From: Marinobacterium weihaiense | GTDB taxonomy: Bacteria > Pseudomonadota > Gammaproteobacteria > Pseudomonadales > Balneatricaceae | Direction: 5' to 3' | DNA length: 64,000 nt | Assembly: GCF_019061305.1 (NCBI RefSeq) | Contig: NZ_JAHQZT010000003.1 | Location: forward strand, 62,001 to 126,000 | Shown here: piece by piece, positions 32,034 through 42,855 of the stretch | Layout: each line of letters starts with the position of its first letter | Numbering within the stretch: position 1 is the stretch's first letter | Notes under the pieces: model-generated | Told to the model about the DNA's origin: nothing | Databases searched by the model: none | The model's input: the letters and a program-made list of their open reading frames with translations, nothing else | Program-made: the position numbers and the translations under genes

Positions 32034-33815
32034 TCAGTCTTGCAGCCGCTGCCGGATCGAGGCCTCGATGCCGGCAGCATCCAGCCCGCATGCGGACAGC
32101 TGTTCTGCACGGCTGGCGTGTGCGATCCAGCGATCCTCGATTCCCAGCATCAGCAGCGGCGTTGCCAGTGCTTGTGCCTGCAGATATTCCGCCACGGCCG
32201 ATCCGGCCCCGCCCTGCCGGGCGTGATCTTCAATACTGACCAGCAGCTCATGCTCCGCTGCCAGGCGTGTCAGCATCGCCCCGTCCAGCGGCTTGACGAA
32301 GCGCATGTCCACCAGCGTGGCGTTCAGTGCCTCGGCGGCTTCGTGTGCCGATGCCAGCAGGGCGCCGAAATTGAGCAAGGCTACACGCCGGCCCTGACGC
32401 AGCCGTCGCGCCTGTCCCAGGTGTAGCGGCGTCGCGTGCGGCTGTGGCTGTGCGGCCGCACCGCGCGGGTAGCGTACCGCCGCCGGGCCGGGGTGCTTAT
32501 GCCCCAGGGTCAGCATGGCCTGCAGTTCGGCCTCGTCGGCCGGTGTCATCAGCACCAGATCCGGCAGGCAGCGCAGAAAAGCGATGTCGAAGCAACCGGC
32601 ATGGGTGGCACCGTCCTCACCCACCAGACCGGCCCGGTCGATGGCAATCAGCACGTCCAGCTGTTGGATGGCGATATCATGCACCAGCTGGTCGTAGGCG
32701 CGCTGCAGGAAGGTGGAATAGATCGCCAGTACCGGCTTCATGCCGCGACAGGCTAGGCCCGCGGCCAGCGTGGCGGCGTGTTGCTCGGCGATGGCGACAT
32801 CGAAATAGCGCTCGGGGTACTGCTCGGAGAAGGCGATCAGGTCGGAGCCTTCTCGCATGGCGGGAGTTATGCCCACTAGACGGGTATCTCGGGCGGCGGT
32901 GTCACACAGCCAGCGGCCGAAGACATTGCAGTACTTGGGGCGCTTGGCTGTGGGCGCTGCCGCGGGCGTGACCGGGTCGATCTTGGTCAGGGCGTGGTAG
33001 CCGACCGGGTCGGCCTCGGCTGGGGCAAAGCCCTTGCCCTTGCGGGTAATCACATGCAGAAACTGGGGCCCCGAGCGGTCCAGGGCCTGCTGCAGCGCCG
33101 GCAGCAGCAGGCTGAAGTCATGCCCGTCTACCGGGCCGCTGTAGTGAAAGTCCAGGGCCTCGAACAGGGTTGCGGTGACCGGTCCATCGATCTTCTGTTT
33201 CAGGTTGCGTGCCAGATAGCTGGCCAGCCCACCCTCATTGCGCGAGATCGACATGTCGTTGTCATTCAGAATCACCAGCAGATTGACGCCGGTGTGGGCG
33301 GCGTGGTTGAGGGCCTCGAAGGCCATGCCGGCGGTCATGGCGCCATCGCCGATGACAGCCACGCTGTGGCGCTCCTGTCCCTGCAACCGGTGGGCCAGCG
33401 CCATGCCCAGCACGGCCGAGATGGAGGTGCTGGAGTGACCGGTGCCAAAGCAGTCCCAGGGGCTCTCCTCACGCTTGGGGAAGGGCGACAGGCCGCCCTG
33501 CTGGCGCATGGACAGCATTTGCTCCCGGCGCCCGGTCAGAATCTTGTGTGGATAACTTTGATGGCCCACGTCCCAGATCAGCTCATCGTCCGGCGTCTGC
33601 AGCAGGTAGTGCAGGGCGATGGTCAGTTCGACCACGCCCAGGCCGGCCCCGAAGTGGCCACCGGTCTGGCCTACGCAATACAGCAGGAAGGCACGTAATT
33701 CACGCGCCAGCTGTGGCAGCTGCGACGGCGGCAGCCGGCGCAGCTCAACGGGCGTCTCGACCCGGTCCAGCAGAGGGGTGGAGGGGCGAGTGTGTGGAAT
33801 CTGGTCGAATATCAT
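32034..33815 (-). CDS. dxs: 1-deoxy-D-xylulose-5-phosphate synthase
   Basis: Thiamine-diphosphate enzyme, first step of the MEP isoprenoid pathway. 593 residues, a little shorter than the usual ~620. ThDP motif GDGAMTAGMAFEALNHA, the catalytic-histidine segment WDVGHQSYPHKILTGR and pyrimidine-binding AIAEQHAATLAAGLA are intact. Its ATG overlaps the ispA stop, forming xseB-ispA-dxs. It converges with ribA with four bases between the stops. Confidence 0.96.
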   Translation of the reverse strand: MIFDQIPHTRPSTPLLDRVETPVELRRLPPSQLPQLARELRAFLLYCVGQTGGHFGAGLGVVELTIALHYLLQTPDDELIWDVGHQSYPHKILTGRREQMLSMRQQGGLSPFPKREESPWDCFGTGHSSTSISAVLGMALAHRLQGQERHSVAVIGDGAMTAGMAFEALNHAAHTGVNLLVILNDNDMSISRNEGGLASYLARNLKQKIDGPVTATLFEALDFHYSGPVDGHDFSLLLPALQQALDRSGPQFLHVITRKGKGFAPAEADPVGYHALTKIDPVTPAAAPTAKRPKYCNVFGRWLCDTAARDTRLVGITPAMREGSDLIAFSEQYPERYFDVAIAEQHAATLAAGLACRGMKPVLAIYSTFLQRAYDQLVHDIAIQQLDVLIAIDRAGLVGEDGATHAGCFDIAFLRCLPDLVLMTPADEAELQAMLTLGHKHPGPAAVRYPRGAAAQPQPHATPLHLGQARRLRQGRRVALLNFGALLASAHEAAEALNATLVDMRFVKPLDGAMLTRLAAEHELLVSIEDHARQGGAGSAVAEYLQAQALATPLLMLGIEDRWIAHASRAEQLSACGLDAAGIEASIRQRLQD

Positions 33816-34711
33816 CAGTGATCACGGTGTACGATGTAATCGGTCAGGGCGATCAGATCCTGTGCATCCTCACCGTAGGCACTCAGCACGGCAACCGCTT
33901 CTTCATGCAGTTGCTCCAGGCGCCGGTGGGCACCGTCCAGACCCAGCAGGGCGGGGTAGGTCGGCTTGTTCTGGGCCAGGTCGGAGCCCTGCGGCTTGCC
34001 CAGCGTGGCGGTATCGCCTTCGATATCGAGCAGGTCATCCTGAATCTGGAATGCCAGGCCGATGAGGTCGCCATAGTGGCGCAGGTCGGCCAGGGTGTCG
34101 GCACCGACGTTGCCGGTGGACAGAGCACCCAGCTCCACGGCTGCCGTGATCAGAGCACCAGTCTTGCAGGCGTGCATGGCCTGCAGCTGGTCCAGTGTCA
34201 GCGGTTTGTCTACATGGGCCAGGTCAAAGGCCTGACCGGCCACCATGCCGCGCTCGCCGCTGGCCCGGGCCAGAGTGTTGAGCATGCGCAGCTGCAAGGC
34301 GGCCTCCACGCCGTCCAGCGGGGCGCTCAGATGTTCGAACGCCAGGCATTGCAGGGCGTCACCGGCGAGGATGGCGCTGGCCTCGTCAAAGGCGATGTGG
34401 CAAGTGGGCTGGCCACGGCGCAGATCATCGTCATCCATGGCCGGCAGGTCGTCGTGCACCAGTGAATAGCTATGAATGCATTCGATGGCCACGGCGGCGC
34501 GATCGGTCAGCACACCGGGCTCGCGACCGCTGCACAATTGATGGCTGAGGTAAACCAGGGCCGGGCGCAGGCGCTTGCCGCCATTGAGCAGCCCGTGGCG
34601 CATGGTCTGCTGCAGTCGTGGTTCCAGTTGCTGATCCGGTGTAATCAGCTGATCCAGCTGCTGTTCAACCCGTTGGCGATAGTGCTGCAGCAGCCGGGCG
34701 AGCGCGGTCAT
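33815..34711 (-). CDS. ispA: Farnesyl diphosphate synthase
   Basis: Condenses DMAPP and IPP to geranyl then farnesyl diphosphate. 298 residues. The two aspartate-rich motifs are DDLPAMDDDDLRRG and DDLLDIEGD; GGKRLRPALVYL is the substrate motif. Overlaps xseB by 4 bp and dxs by 1 bp. Confidence 0.96.
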   Translation of the reverse strand: MTALARLLQHYRQRVEQQLDQLITPDQQLEPRLQQTMRHGLLNGGKRLRPALVYLSHQLCSGREPGVLTDRAAVAIECIHSYSLVHDDLPAMDDDDLRRGQPTCHIAFDEASAILAGDALQCLAFEHLSAPLDGVEAALQLRMLNTLARASGERGMVAGQAFDLAHVDKPLTLDQLQAMHACKTGALITAAVELGALSTGNVGADTLADLRHYGDLIGLAFQIQDDLLDIEGDTATLGKPQGSDLAQNKPTYPALLGLDGAHRRLEQLHEEAVAVLSAYGEDAQDLIALTDYIVHRDH

Positions 34712-34956
34712 GGGGTCGGCTCCTCGGTAGCGCCGAAGTCGCTGGCGACAATGTCGCCGTCCTGCTCGGTCAGCAACTGCACCTTCTGTTCGGCCTGTTG
34801 CAGGATGCCCTGGCAGTCACGGGTCAGACGGATGCCTTCCTCGAAGGCCTTGAGGGCGTCCTCGATTGGCAGGTCGCCCTGCTCCAGTTGCTCGACCAGC
34901 CCTTCCAGCTGCTGCAGGGCCTGTTCAAAGTCCGGTGTCTTGGGTTTGCGTGGCAT
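34708..34956 (-). CDS. xseB: Exodeoxyribonuclease VII small subunit
   Basis: 82-residue helical small subunit of exonuclease VII. FEQALQQLEGLVEQLEQGD followed by LPIEDALKAFEEG is the family signature. First gene of the xseB-ispA-dxs operon. No xseA in the window. Confidence 0.95.
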   Translation of the reverse strand: MPRKPKTPDFEQALQQLEGLVEQLEQGDLPIEDALKAFEEGIRLTRDCQGILQQAEQKVQLLTEQDGDIVASDFGATEEPTP

Positions 34957-35143
34957 GGCGGTTCATTGTCTCCTCTGGGTCGCTCACGTTAACCAACCGC
35001 ATGATAACGGTCAATCCGGCATCGGGAAAAACCCCGGTAAACAGGGTGAACAGCTGTTCCATTCTGGTATCATCGTGGCGGGCCGATGTACCCCTTTGTC
35101 GGCCGCTTTCTTTCGGTCGGACATCTATATTCAGGAGCGATCA

Positions 35144-35902
35144 GTGGATCTGGCTACACTCGTTGGTCTCATCGGTTCTTTCGGTATCATCATCGCGGCG
35201 ATGGTGCTGGGTGGCGATATCGGTATTTTCGTCAACCCCCCTTCGATTCTGATCGTCCTTGGCGGCACCCTGCTGGTGGTGCTGATGAAATTCACCCTGG
35301 CCCAGTTTCTCGGTGCCGGCAAGGTGATGGCCAAGGCCTTCATGTTCAAGTCGGTCAATCCTGAAGACATCATTTCTGAGACCGTTGATCTGGCGGATGC
35401 CGCGCGCAAGGGCGGGCTGCTGTCGCTGGAAGAGAAACAGGTATCGTCCGACTTCATGCAGCGCGGTATTCAGCTGCTGGTCGATGGCCACGACCCGGAG
35501 GTGGTCAAGCAGCTGCTGAGAAAAGAGGCCAGCCTGACCTATGATCGGCATGATTTTGGCTCCAAGATATTCAAGGCGATGGGGGATGTGGCCCCGGCCA
35601 TGGGCATGATCGGTACGCTGGTGGGCCTGGTACAGATGCTGTCCAACATGTCCGACCCCAAGTCGATCGGCCCGGCGATGGCGGTGGCGCTGCTGACCAC
35701 TCTATACGGTGCCATGATTGCCAACATGTTCGCATTGCCGGTGGCTGACAAGCTGGAAGTGCGTCGTGATGAGGAGGCCTTGAACCAGGCCTTGGTCATC
35801 GATGGCCTGCTGGCGATTCAGGCTGGACAGAACCCGCGGGTAATCGATCAGATGCTGCGCAGTTACTTGCCTGAAGGCAAGCGTGCGGTTGCCGAGAGCT
35901 GA
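35144..35902 (+). CDS. pomA: Flagellar motor stator protein PomA (MotA family)
   Basis: Inner-membrane ion channel subunit of the stator. 252 residues from GTG 35144 with CAGGAG upstream; the open frame extends far upstream (34472) but that is antisense to xseB/ispA. Four membrane segments: residues ~5-25, ~32-50, ~150-170 and ~180-200. MGDVAPAMGMIGTLVGLV and the conserved-charge cytoplasmic loop are MotA-family features. It resembles the sodium-type PomA rather than E. coli MotA. Confidence 0.93.
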   Translation: MDLATLVGLIGSFGIIIAAMVLGGDIGIFVNPPSILIVLGGTLLVVLMKFTLAQFLGAGKVMAKAFMFKSVNPEDIISETVDLADAARKGGLLSLEEKQVSSDFMQRGIQLLVDGHDPEVVKQLLRKEASLTYDRHDFGSKIFKAMGDVAPAMGMIGTLVGLVQMLSNMSDPKSIGPAMAVALLTTLYGAMIANMFALPVADKLEVRRDEEALNQALVIDGLLAIQAGQNPRVIDQMLRSYLPEGKRAVAES

Positions 35903-35913
35903 GGGAGTCGGCC

Positions 35914-36843
35914 ATGAGTGACGAGAGCGAAGAAAAGTGCAAATGTCCCCCGGCCGGGTCGCCGATGTGGATGGCGACTTTTGCCGATCTGATGTCGCTG
36001 CTGATGTGCTTCTTCGTCCTGCTACTGTCATTTTCCGAGATGGACGTGCTCAAGTTCAAGCAGCTGGCAGGTTCCATGCGTGAGGCCTTCGGGGTCCAGG
36101 CTCAGATCAAGGTCGAGGATATTCCCAAGGGTACCTCCATCATTGCACAGGAGTTCAGCCCCGGACGGCCCGAGCCGACGCCACTGAACGAAGTGCGCCA
36201 GATTACCGTCAATAACGACATGAACACCCTCGATGTGCGCTCGGTCGAGGGTGAATCTCAGGTGGAGGACCGCCTGCAAGGGCTGGAGGAGCTGCGTCGT
36301 CAGCAGGAAGCGGAGGCGAAAGAGCAGGCCATTGCCGTGGCCGAGGCGCTGTCGGCCGAGATTGGTGAAGGCAGCATCGAGGTGGAAACTGAAGGCACAC
36401 GCATTATTATTCGGGTCAAGGAAAGAGGTTCTTTTGACTCCGGCTCAGCCGAGCTCAAGTTCGATTATATTCCGGTGGTGGCCAAAATTCGTGATTTGCT
36501 GCTGGATATTGGTGGCAAGGTCGCCATCGAGGGGCACACGGATAACATTCCCTACAATGGCCGTCGCTTCGAATCCAACTGGGATCTGTCATCGGCGCGC
36601 GCTCTGGCCGTAGCGCATGAGCTGTTTGCCGACCGGCGCATTCGCCAGTCCCGCTTCAGTGTTACCGGGTATGCGGATACGCGGCCACTGGGCCCGAACA
36701 GCTCGGCAGCGCTGCGTGCCCGCAACCGCCGTGTCGAAATCGTGATTCAGAAAAGCAACCCGGAGGAATCGCTGGAGCGGCTGCAGTCACGCCCTGATGG
36801 CGATACCGAAGGCGAACCGCTGGAGCCGGGCAGCCTGTTCTGA
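35914..36843 (+). CDS. pomB: Flagellar motor stator protein PomB (MotB family)
   Basis: 309 residues. Single N-terminal membrane helix with the ion-binding aspartate at residue 25 (TFADLMSLLMCFFVLLLSF), a plug/linker, then a peptidoglycan-binding OmpA-like domain (IEGHTDNIPYNGRRFESNWD). The CKCPP start and SEMDVLKFKQLAGSM are typical of sodium-driven PomB. It follows pomA by 11 bp, so the pair forms a stator operon. No other flagellar genes are nearby. Confidence 0.94.
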   Translation: MSDESEEKCKCPPAGSPMWMATFADLMSLLMCFFVLLLSFSEMDVLKFKQLAGSMREAFGVQAQIKVEDIPKGTSIIAQEFSPGRPEPTPLNEVRQITVNNDMNTLDVRSVEGESQVEDRLQGLEELRRQQEAEAKEQAIAVAEALSAEIGEGSIEVETEGTRIIIRVKERGSFDSGSAELKFDYIPVVAKIRDLLLDIGGKVAIEGHTDNIPYNGRRFESNWDLSSARALAVAHELFADRRIRQSRFSVTGYADTRPLGPNSSAALRARNRRVEIVIQKSNPEESLERLQSRPDGDTEGEPLEPGSLF

Positions 36844-36865
36844 TCGACGGCTTGCCTGCAGATAC

Positions 36866-36892
36866 AAAAAAACCGCCCGAGGGCGGTTTTTT
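36866..36892. terminator. Bidirectional intrinsic terminator
   Basis: Stem ACCGCCC-GA-GGGCGGT flanked by A7 on the left and T6 on the right, between convergent pomB and cytochrome c5 genes. Confidence 0.92.
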
Positions 36893-36914
36893 CATGCGGT
36901 AACAACCGAGATGA

Positions 36915-37220
36915 TTACTTGGCGGCGTCCAGCATGTACTGGATGGCTGCTTTCAGTTCGCTGTCGGTGCAGTCCATGCAGGTGCCTTTCGGCGGCATGG
37001 CGTTGATGCCGGTAATGGATGTAGCCAGCAGCGCATCAATGCCCTTTTCGGCACGCGGTGCCCAGGCAGCAGCGTCACCGAACTTGGGTGCGCCCGCAAC
37101 GCCCGCCGCGTGGCAAACAGAGCATTTGGTGTTGTACAGCTCTTCGCCGGAGCGTTCAGCCATGGCGGCTGCCGGGGTCAGCAAAAGGGCGCTAGCGGCG
37201 ATCAGCAGTGATTTTTTCAT
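36915..37220 (-). CDS. Periplasmic cytochrome c5-like protein
   Basis: 101 residues with an N-terminal signal peptide ending AAAMAERS. One haem c site CSVCH and a downstream axial methionine (NAMPPKG); a second Cys pair (CMDC) gives the c5 disulfide. Small electron carrier in the periplasm. Divergent region to the next gene holds about 150 bp. Confidence 0.93.
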   Translation of the reverse strand: MKKSLLIAASALLLTPAAAMAERSGEELYNTKCSVCHAAGVAGAPKFGDAAAWAPRAEKGIDALLATSITGINAMPPKGTCMDCTDSELKAAIQYMLDAAK

Positions 37221-37367
37221 TGCAGGTTTCCTTTATTTGGTCGGTCTCTGAACCATTATACTCAAAGAATCGAGTTTAGGTTTGGCCTGAGCCAAATGTA
37301 AATAGATCAAAAGTGCGGCATGATGCCGCATGTCAGTATTACGTGCAGGAAACGCGTGCAGTTCGGT

Positions 37368-37574
37368 TCAGCGGGGGCGACCCAGGCGCATGGCGAAGTC
37401 GGCCTGACCCTGTATCAGGCGGTCGTGACGGCGGCTGCGCTCCTGCAGGCGATGTTCGCGGATAGCCTGTTCCAGAATGTCATGCGGGGCGGCGACCAGG
37501 TTGCGTACGTCCTCGATGGAGTAGCCACGCTCCAGCAGCTGTCTCAGCTGGGCAGTCAGATGAATGGCGCTCAT
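37368..37574 (-). CDS. Small hypothetical protein (68 aa)
   Basis: Starts MSAIHLTAQLRQLLERG with AAAGAGGAT upstream at good spacing. Predicted helical, with many charged residues, no membrane segment and no motif I recognise. The ribosome binding site and its independent position between cytochrome c5 and dsbB support a real gene. Function unknown. Confidence 0.6.
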   Translation of the reverse strand: MSAIHLTAQLRQLLERGYSIEDVRNLVAAPHDILEQAIREHRLQERSRRHDRLIQGQADFAMRLGRPR

Positions 37575-37634
37575 GTCGTTATCCTCTTTATTGTCATGGC
37601 ACCATTATGCGGCTGCAGATGTGACAACCCGATG

Positions 37635-38150
37635 TCAGTTCTGCGCTGTTTTGTTGACAAGGCTCAGGCCGAAGGCCAAGGCAGCCAGCACTACGAACAG
37701 AGAGCTGCCGGCCGCCAGCAGCTCAGCCATGGTGAAGCCTGCCACCATCTCGGGGGTGTAGCCGCAGGATTCCCATATCTCGAACAGCCAGGGCCACCAT
37801 TGACCGGGCGCAAACCAGGCGGGGAAGCCGCTGTCGAGCGAGCAGGCGCTTTCGATCCAGTAGCGTTCCACGGCCAGGGTGCGCCAGCTGCGCTCGGCGA
37901 GGCCCAGGGCTGTTACCAGTGCCAAGCCATGACAGCCGATCTGCGCCTTGCGGCAGCGTGGTGTCAGCAGTGCAAACAGTGCCACCAGAATCAGGGCAAA
38001 CATCCATAGTCGAATATGGATGCAGAGCACGCAGGGGCCGTAGTCGAGCGCGTATTGAAAGTAGAGTGCGACCGCCTCGGCGGCCAGGGCGCCCATCAGC
38101 AGCAGACCCCAGTAGAGGCGGGATTGCAGCAGCCGTTTGATCTGCTCCAT
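37635..38150 (-). CDS. dsbB: Disulfide bond formation protein DsbB
   Basis: Inner-membrane quinone reductase that reoxidises DsbA. 171 residues from ATG 38150 (MEQIKRLLQSRLYW); an open frame to 38225 is ignored. Four membrane segments, first periplasmic loop with CVLC, second loop with the cysteine pair in ACSLDSGFPAWF and ESCGYTPEM. Good match to family size. Confidence 0.94.
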   Translation of the reverse strand: MEQIKRLLQSRLYWGLLLMGALAAEAVALYFQYALDYGPCVLCIHIRLWMFALILVALFALLTPRCRKAQIGCHGLALVTALGLAERSWRTLAVERYWIESACSLDSGFPAWFAPGQWWPWLFEIWESCGYTPEMVAGFTMAELLAAGSSLFVVLAALAFGLSLVNKTAQN

Positions 38151-38249
38151 AGCGTGTTGTCCTGGTTGAAAATGCAGTCGCAAGAGTAGCCTGACAGGGG
38201 ATAAACGGGCAAGCGGACGAAGCATTTTGGGGTGCTCTCGAAACCACTA

Positions 38250-39821
<1,572 letters not shown>

Positions 39822-39843
39822 TAGTCGCCTCACCTCGTGCAGA

Positions 39844-39868
39844 AAGCCCGCTGCGTGCGGGCTTTTTC
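39844..39868 (+). terminator. Intrinsic terminator of gdhA
   Basis: 8-bp stem AAGCCCGC-N5-GCGGGCTT running into a T-run, 22 bp after the gdhA stop. Confidence 0.9.
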
Positions 39869-39950
39869 ATGCCCACTATTTGGCCGCGCCCTACGGGCAG
39901 GCTGTCGCCCTGTGCTACATTAAATCTTTGCTCTCAAATGGATTTGTCGG

Positions 39951-42851
39951 ATGAATCTGACATGCATGCGCACCTTGGGGATGCTGCTGTATCTGCTACC
40001 GCTGATGGCTGTGGCCGGGGCTCCTGCAGCACCGCTGTCAGTGGGAATTGTGGCCAACAACGAACCTTACTCCAGCTATGGCCCTAACGGCCTGCAGGGA
40101 TTCTCGATTGACCTGCTGGATGAACTCAGCCGGATCAGCGGCCTGGACTTTGAATACCGTGTCGGCAGCTGGTCGGAAATCTATGCTGCCTTTTTGCGGG
40201 GCGATTTGGATGCGATTGACGAAATTTCCTGGCGTGCCGATCGGGCTGATCGCATGTTGTTTACCCGCCCTTACCACTTGCGCACCACGGTGATCATGCA
40301 TGATGCCAGCCAGCCCATCGAGTCCGTCAGTCGGCTGATGGACCTGGAGGGGTATCGGGTGGGCGTGCTGCGCGATATTTATTACAGCCACATGCTACGT
40401 GAAGCCGGTCTGGAAGTGGTGGAATACGACTTCCAGTCCGACCTGGTGCGTGCGCTCTCGTTCGGCTGGGTGGATGCGGTGGTCGGGCCGGAAGTGACAC
40501 TGCGCTACATGGCGCGTCAACAGGGGTTCGTCAATCTGGAGGTGCTGGCAAAAGCACCTCTTCAGGGGCAGGAAAGCGAAGATTTTCGCATTGCCGTGTC
40601 CATCGACCGGCCTGACCTGCACCAGCGGCTGGACGATGCTCTGGCCAGCATTGATCCCGACTGGATCGACGCCCAGCGTGAGCGCTGGCAGGAGTATGGC
40701 GGGCAGACGCTGCAACCCCAGGGGTTCAAACTGTCTGCGGCTCAACGCGCCACATTGCGCCAGCAGGGTCCCATCCGGGTCGGGCTGATGCGTGATTATG
40801 CGCCCATTACTTTTGAGGATGGCGGCCGCGTGCGCGGGCTCTCGGTGGATGTGCTGCACCGCATCATGGATATGACCGGCCTGCAGGCGATCCCGGTGGT
40901 GGACCAGTGGAATGTGCTGATGGAACAGCTGCAACGCGGTGAGATCGACGTTATCGCCAACATCTCCGACCACCCGGATCGACGCAGTTTTACCCGCTTT
41001 ACCGCCCCCTATTATCAAATGCCGGTCGTGGTGTTCAGCCGCATGCCGGAGTTCCGCTTCAACCGGGTTGATGATTTTGGCCATTTCAGGGTGGGGCTGG
41101 GCAGCGATATCTTTTATGAGGCCCGTCTACGCGCACGGTTGGGGGATCAGGTATCGGGCTTTGATAGCCAGGCCTCCATGTTCCAAGCGCTGGCGGACGG
41201 CGAGGTAGATCTGGTGCTGTCGTCACTGCCCAACGGCAACCATTGGATTCGCGCACTGCAGCTGAACGACGTTTACGTGGCCGGTGAACTGCGCCTGGAC
41301 GGGCTGGCAGGGGAGGATCTGCGTTTCGGCCTGCGCCCCGAGCTGGCGCCATTGGTACCGATCTTCAATCAGGCACTGGCCGCGATGACACCGGCCGAGC
41401 GGCGGGCCATCGAAAACCGCTGGCTGGGGGCGCACTTCCTGGCACAGGGAGACGTCGGGCAGATCACCCTGAGCACGGATGAGCAACGCTGGCTTGGCCG
41501 TCGCCAGCAACAGTTGCGCTACTGTATTCACCCCGATCGCATGCCGCTGGAGGGCCTGGATGAGCAGGGCCGGCACCAGGGCATGTCCGCCAGTCTGCTG
41601 AGACTGTTTGCCGAGCGCATTCAAGCCGACTTCGAACTGCATCCAACGACCAGCTGGGCCGGTGCCCTGCAAGCGCTGGCCAACGGTGACTGTGATCTGC
41701 TGCCGATGGCCGGTCGAGTGCCGGATGCTCAAGGAATGCTGAGCTTCAGCGACGCCTACTACACATTGCCGACGATTGTACTGGGGCGGCTTGAGGCTCC
41801 CTTCATCACGCATCTGGATGAACTCCAGGCGCGTCCCATCGGCATCCTGCAGGATTTTGCCCTGCTCGGTAGCCTGCAGCGACGCTACCCCGGGCTGAAT
41901 CTGGTTCCGGTTGCATCGGAGGAAGAGGGCGTGCGCCGCGTACAACGCGGCGAGCTGTATGGCTATATCGGCACCCTGGCCACCACCAGCCAGCTGTTAC
42001 GCGAGCTGGGGTATGCCGACGTGCGTGTGCTGGGGCGTGTGCCCATGGATACGGCGTTGGCCGTGGCCAGCAGTGGCCGCGATCCGGAATTGACCGGGCT
42101 GATCGACAAGCTGGTGGCCAGTCTTGGCAGTCAGGACCTGCAGCGGCTGGATAGCGAGTGGCGCACTGTTGAGCTGAAGCAATCGATGGACTATCGGTAT
42201 TTGTGGCAGATTCTGCTGGCGACAGTGGCTGTGGTGACGTTTATGGTGTATTGGATTCGCAAGCTGCGGGCCTTGAATCGGCAGCTGGCGCGGGCCAATC
42301 GCCAGCTGGAAGCAGTCAGCACGACGGATGCACTGACCGGACTGGGCAATCGCGTGCTTTATGAACAGCAGTTCGACGCCTGCTTCCAGGCCTGTCAGCG
42401 CAACTGTATTCCCTTCATGGTGGCGGTGCTGGACGTGGATCTGTTCAAGGCCATCAATGACACTTACGGCCATGCGGCCGGCGATCGTTGTCTGCAGGCC
42501 CTCAGTGCCTGCATGCGCCGTTGCTTCCGGCGTGAATCCGACTGTCTGATCCGGTTTGGCGGGGAGGAGTTTGTCATCTTTCACCCCGCCAGCGAGCCCG
42601 AAGCCGTGTCGGACACCCTGGAAGGGCTACGCGCGGCCGTCGAGGCGATGACCGTGACCACCGATCAGGGCGTTATCCGCATGACCATCAGCATCGGCTA
42701 CTGCTTGCAGACGCCGGGTCGAACGGACCGTTCGGAGAACTGGCTCAAGGCAGCCGACCAGGCCGTATATCAGGTCAAGCGCGCCGGTCGCAATGGCGTA
42801 TGTGGCTCAGGCTTGGTGCGCGACCAGGCAAGGGAACGGACGCCGGTGTGA
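39951..42851 (+). CDS. Diguanylate cyclase with three tandem periplasmic solute-binding domains
   Basis: A 966-residue membrane protein. N-terminal signal (residues 1-27), then three family-3 solute-binding domains: ~29-250, ~272-500 (GPIRVGLMRDYAPITFEDGG) and ~520-735 (LRYCIHPDRMPLEGLD). One membrane helix follows (~748-767), then a short coiled-coil and a GGDEF domain with an active GGEEF (LIRFGGEEFVIFHP). Such architecture couples binding of small periplasmic ligands, often amino acids, to c-di-GMP synthesis. Ligands unknown. Four bases separate its stop from the converging chemoreceptor gene. Confidence 0.93.
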   Translation: MNLTCMRTLGMLLYLLPLMAVAGAPAAPLSVGIVANNEPYSSYGPNGLQGFSIDLLDELSRISGLDFEYRVGSWSEIYAAFLRGDLDAIDEISWRADRADRMLFTRPYHLRTTVIMHDASQPIESVSRLMDLEGYRVGVLRDIYYSHMLREAGLEVVEYDFQSDLVRALSFGWVDAVVGPEVTLRYMARQQGFVNLEVLAKAPLQGQESEDFRIAVSIDRPDLHQRLDDALASIDPDWIDAQRERWQEYGGQTLQPQGFKLSAAQRATLRQQGPIRVGLMRDYAPITFEDGGRVRGLSVDVLHRIMDMTGLQAIPVVDQWNVLMEQLQRGEIDVIANISDHPDRRSFTRFTAPYYQMPVVVFSRMPEFRFNRVDDFGHFRVGLGSDIFYEARLRARLGDQVSGFDSQASMFQALADGEVDLVLSSLPNGNHWIRALQLNDVYVAGELRLDGLAGEDLRFGLRPELAPLVPIFNQALAAMTPAERRAIENRWLGAHFLAQGDVGQITLSTDEQRWLGRRQQQLRYCIHPDRMPLEGLDEQGRHQGMSASLLRLFAERIQADFELHPTTSWAGALQALANGDCDLLPMAGRVPDAQGMLSFSDAYYTLPTIVLGRLEAPFITHLDELQARPIGILQDFALLGSLQRRYPGLNLVPVASEEEGVRRVQRGELYGYIGTLATTSQLLRELGYADVRVLGRVPMDTALAVASSGRDPELTGLIDKLVASLGSQDLQRLDSEWRTVELKQSMDYRYLWQILLATVAVVTFMVYWIRKLRALNRQLARANRQLEAVSTTDALTGLGNRVLYEQQFDACFQACQRNCIPFMVAVLDVDLFKAINDTYGHAAGDRCLQALSACMRRCFRRESDCLIRFGGEEFVIFHPASEPEAVSDTLEGLRAAVEAMTVTTDQGVIRMTISIGYCLQTPGRTDRSENWLKAADQAVYQVKRAGRNGVCGSGLVRDQARERTPV

Positions 42852-42855
42852 AGGC

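Noticed and set aside
34472-35143. Upstream extension of the pomA frame
   Set aside because: It runs antisense to ispA and xseB; the GTG at 35144 has a good ribosome binding site and gives the normal PomA N-terminus.
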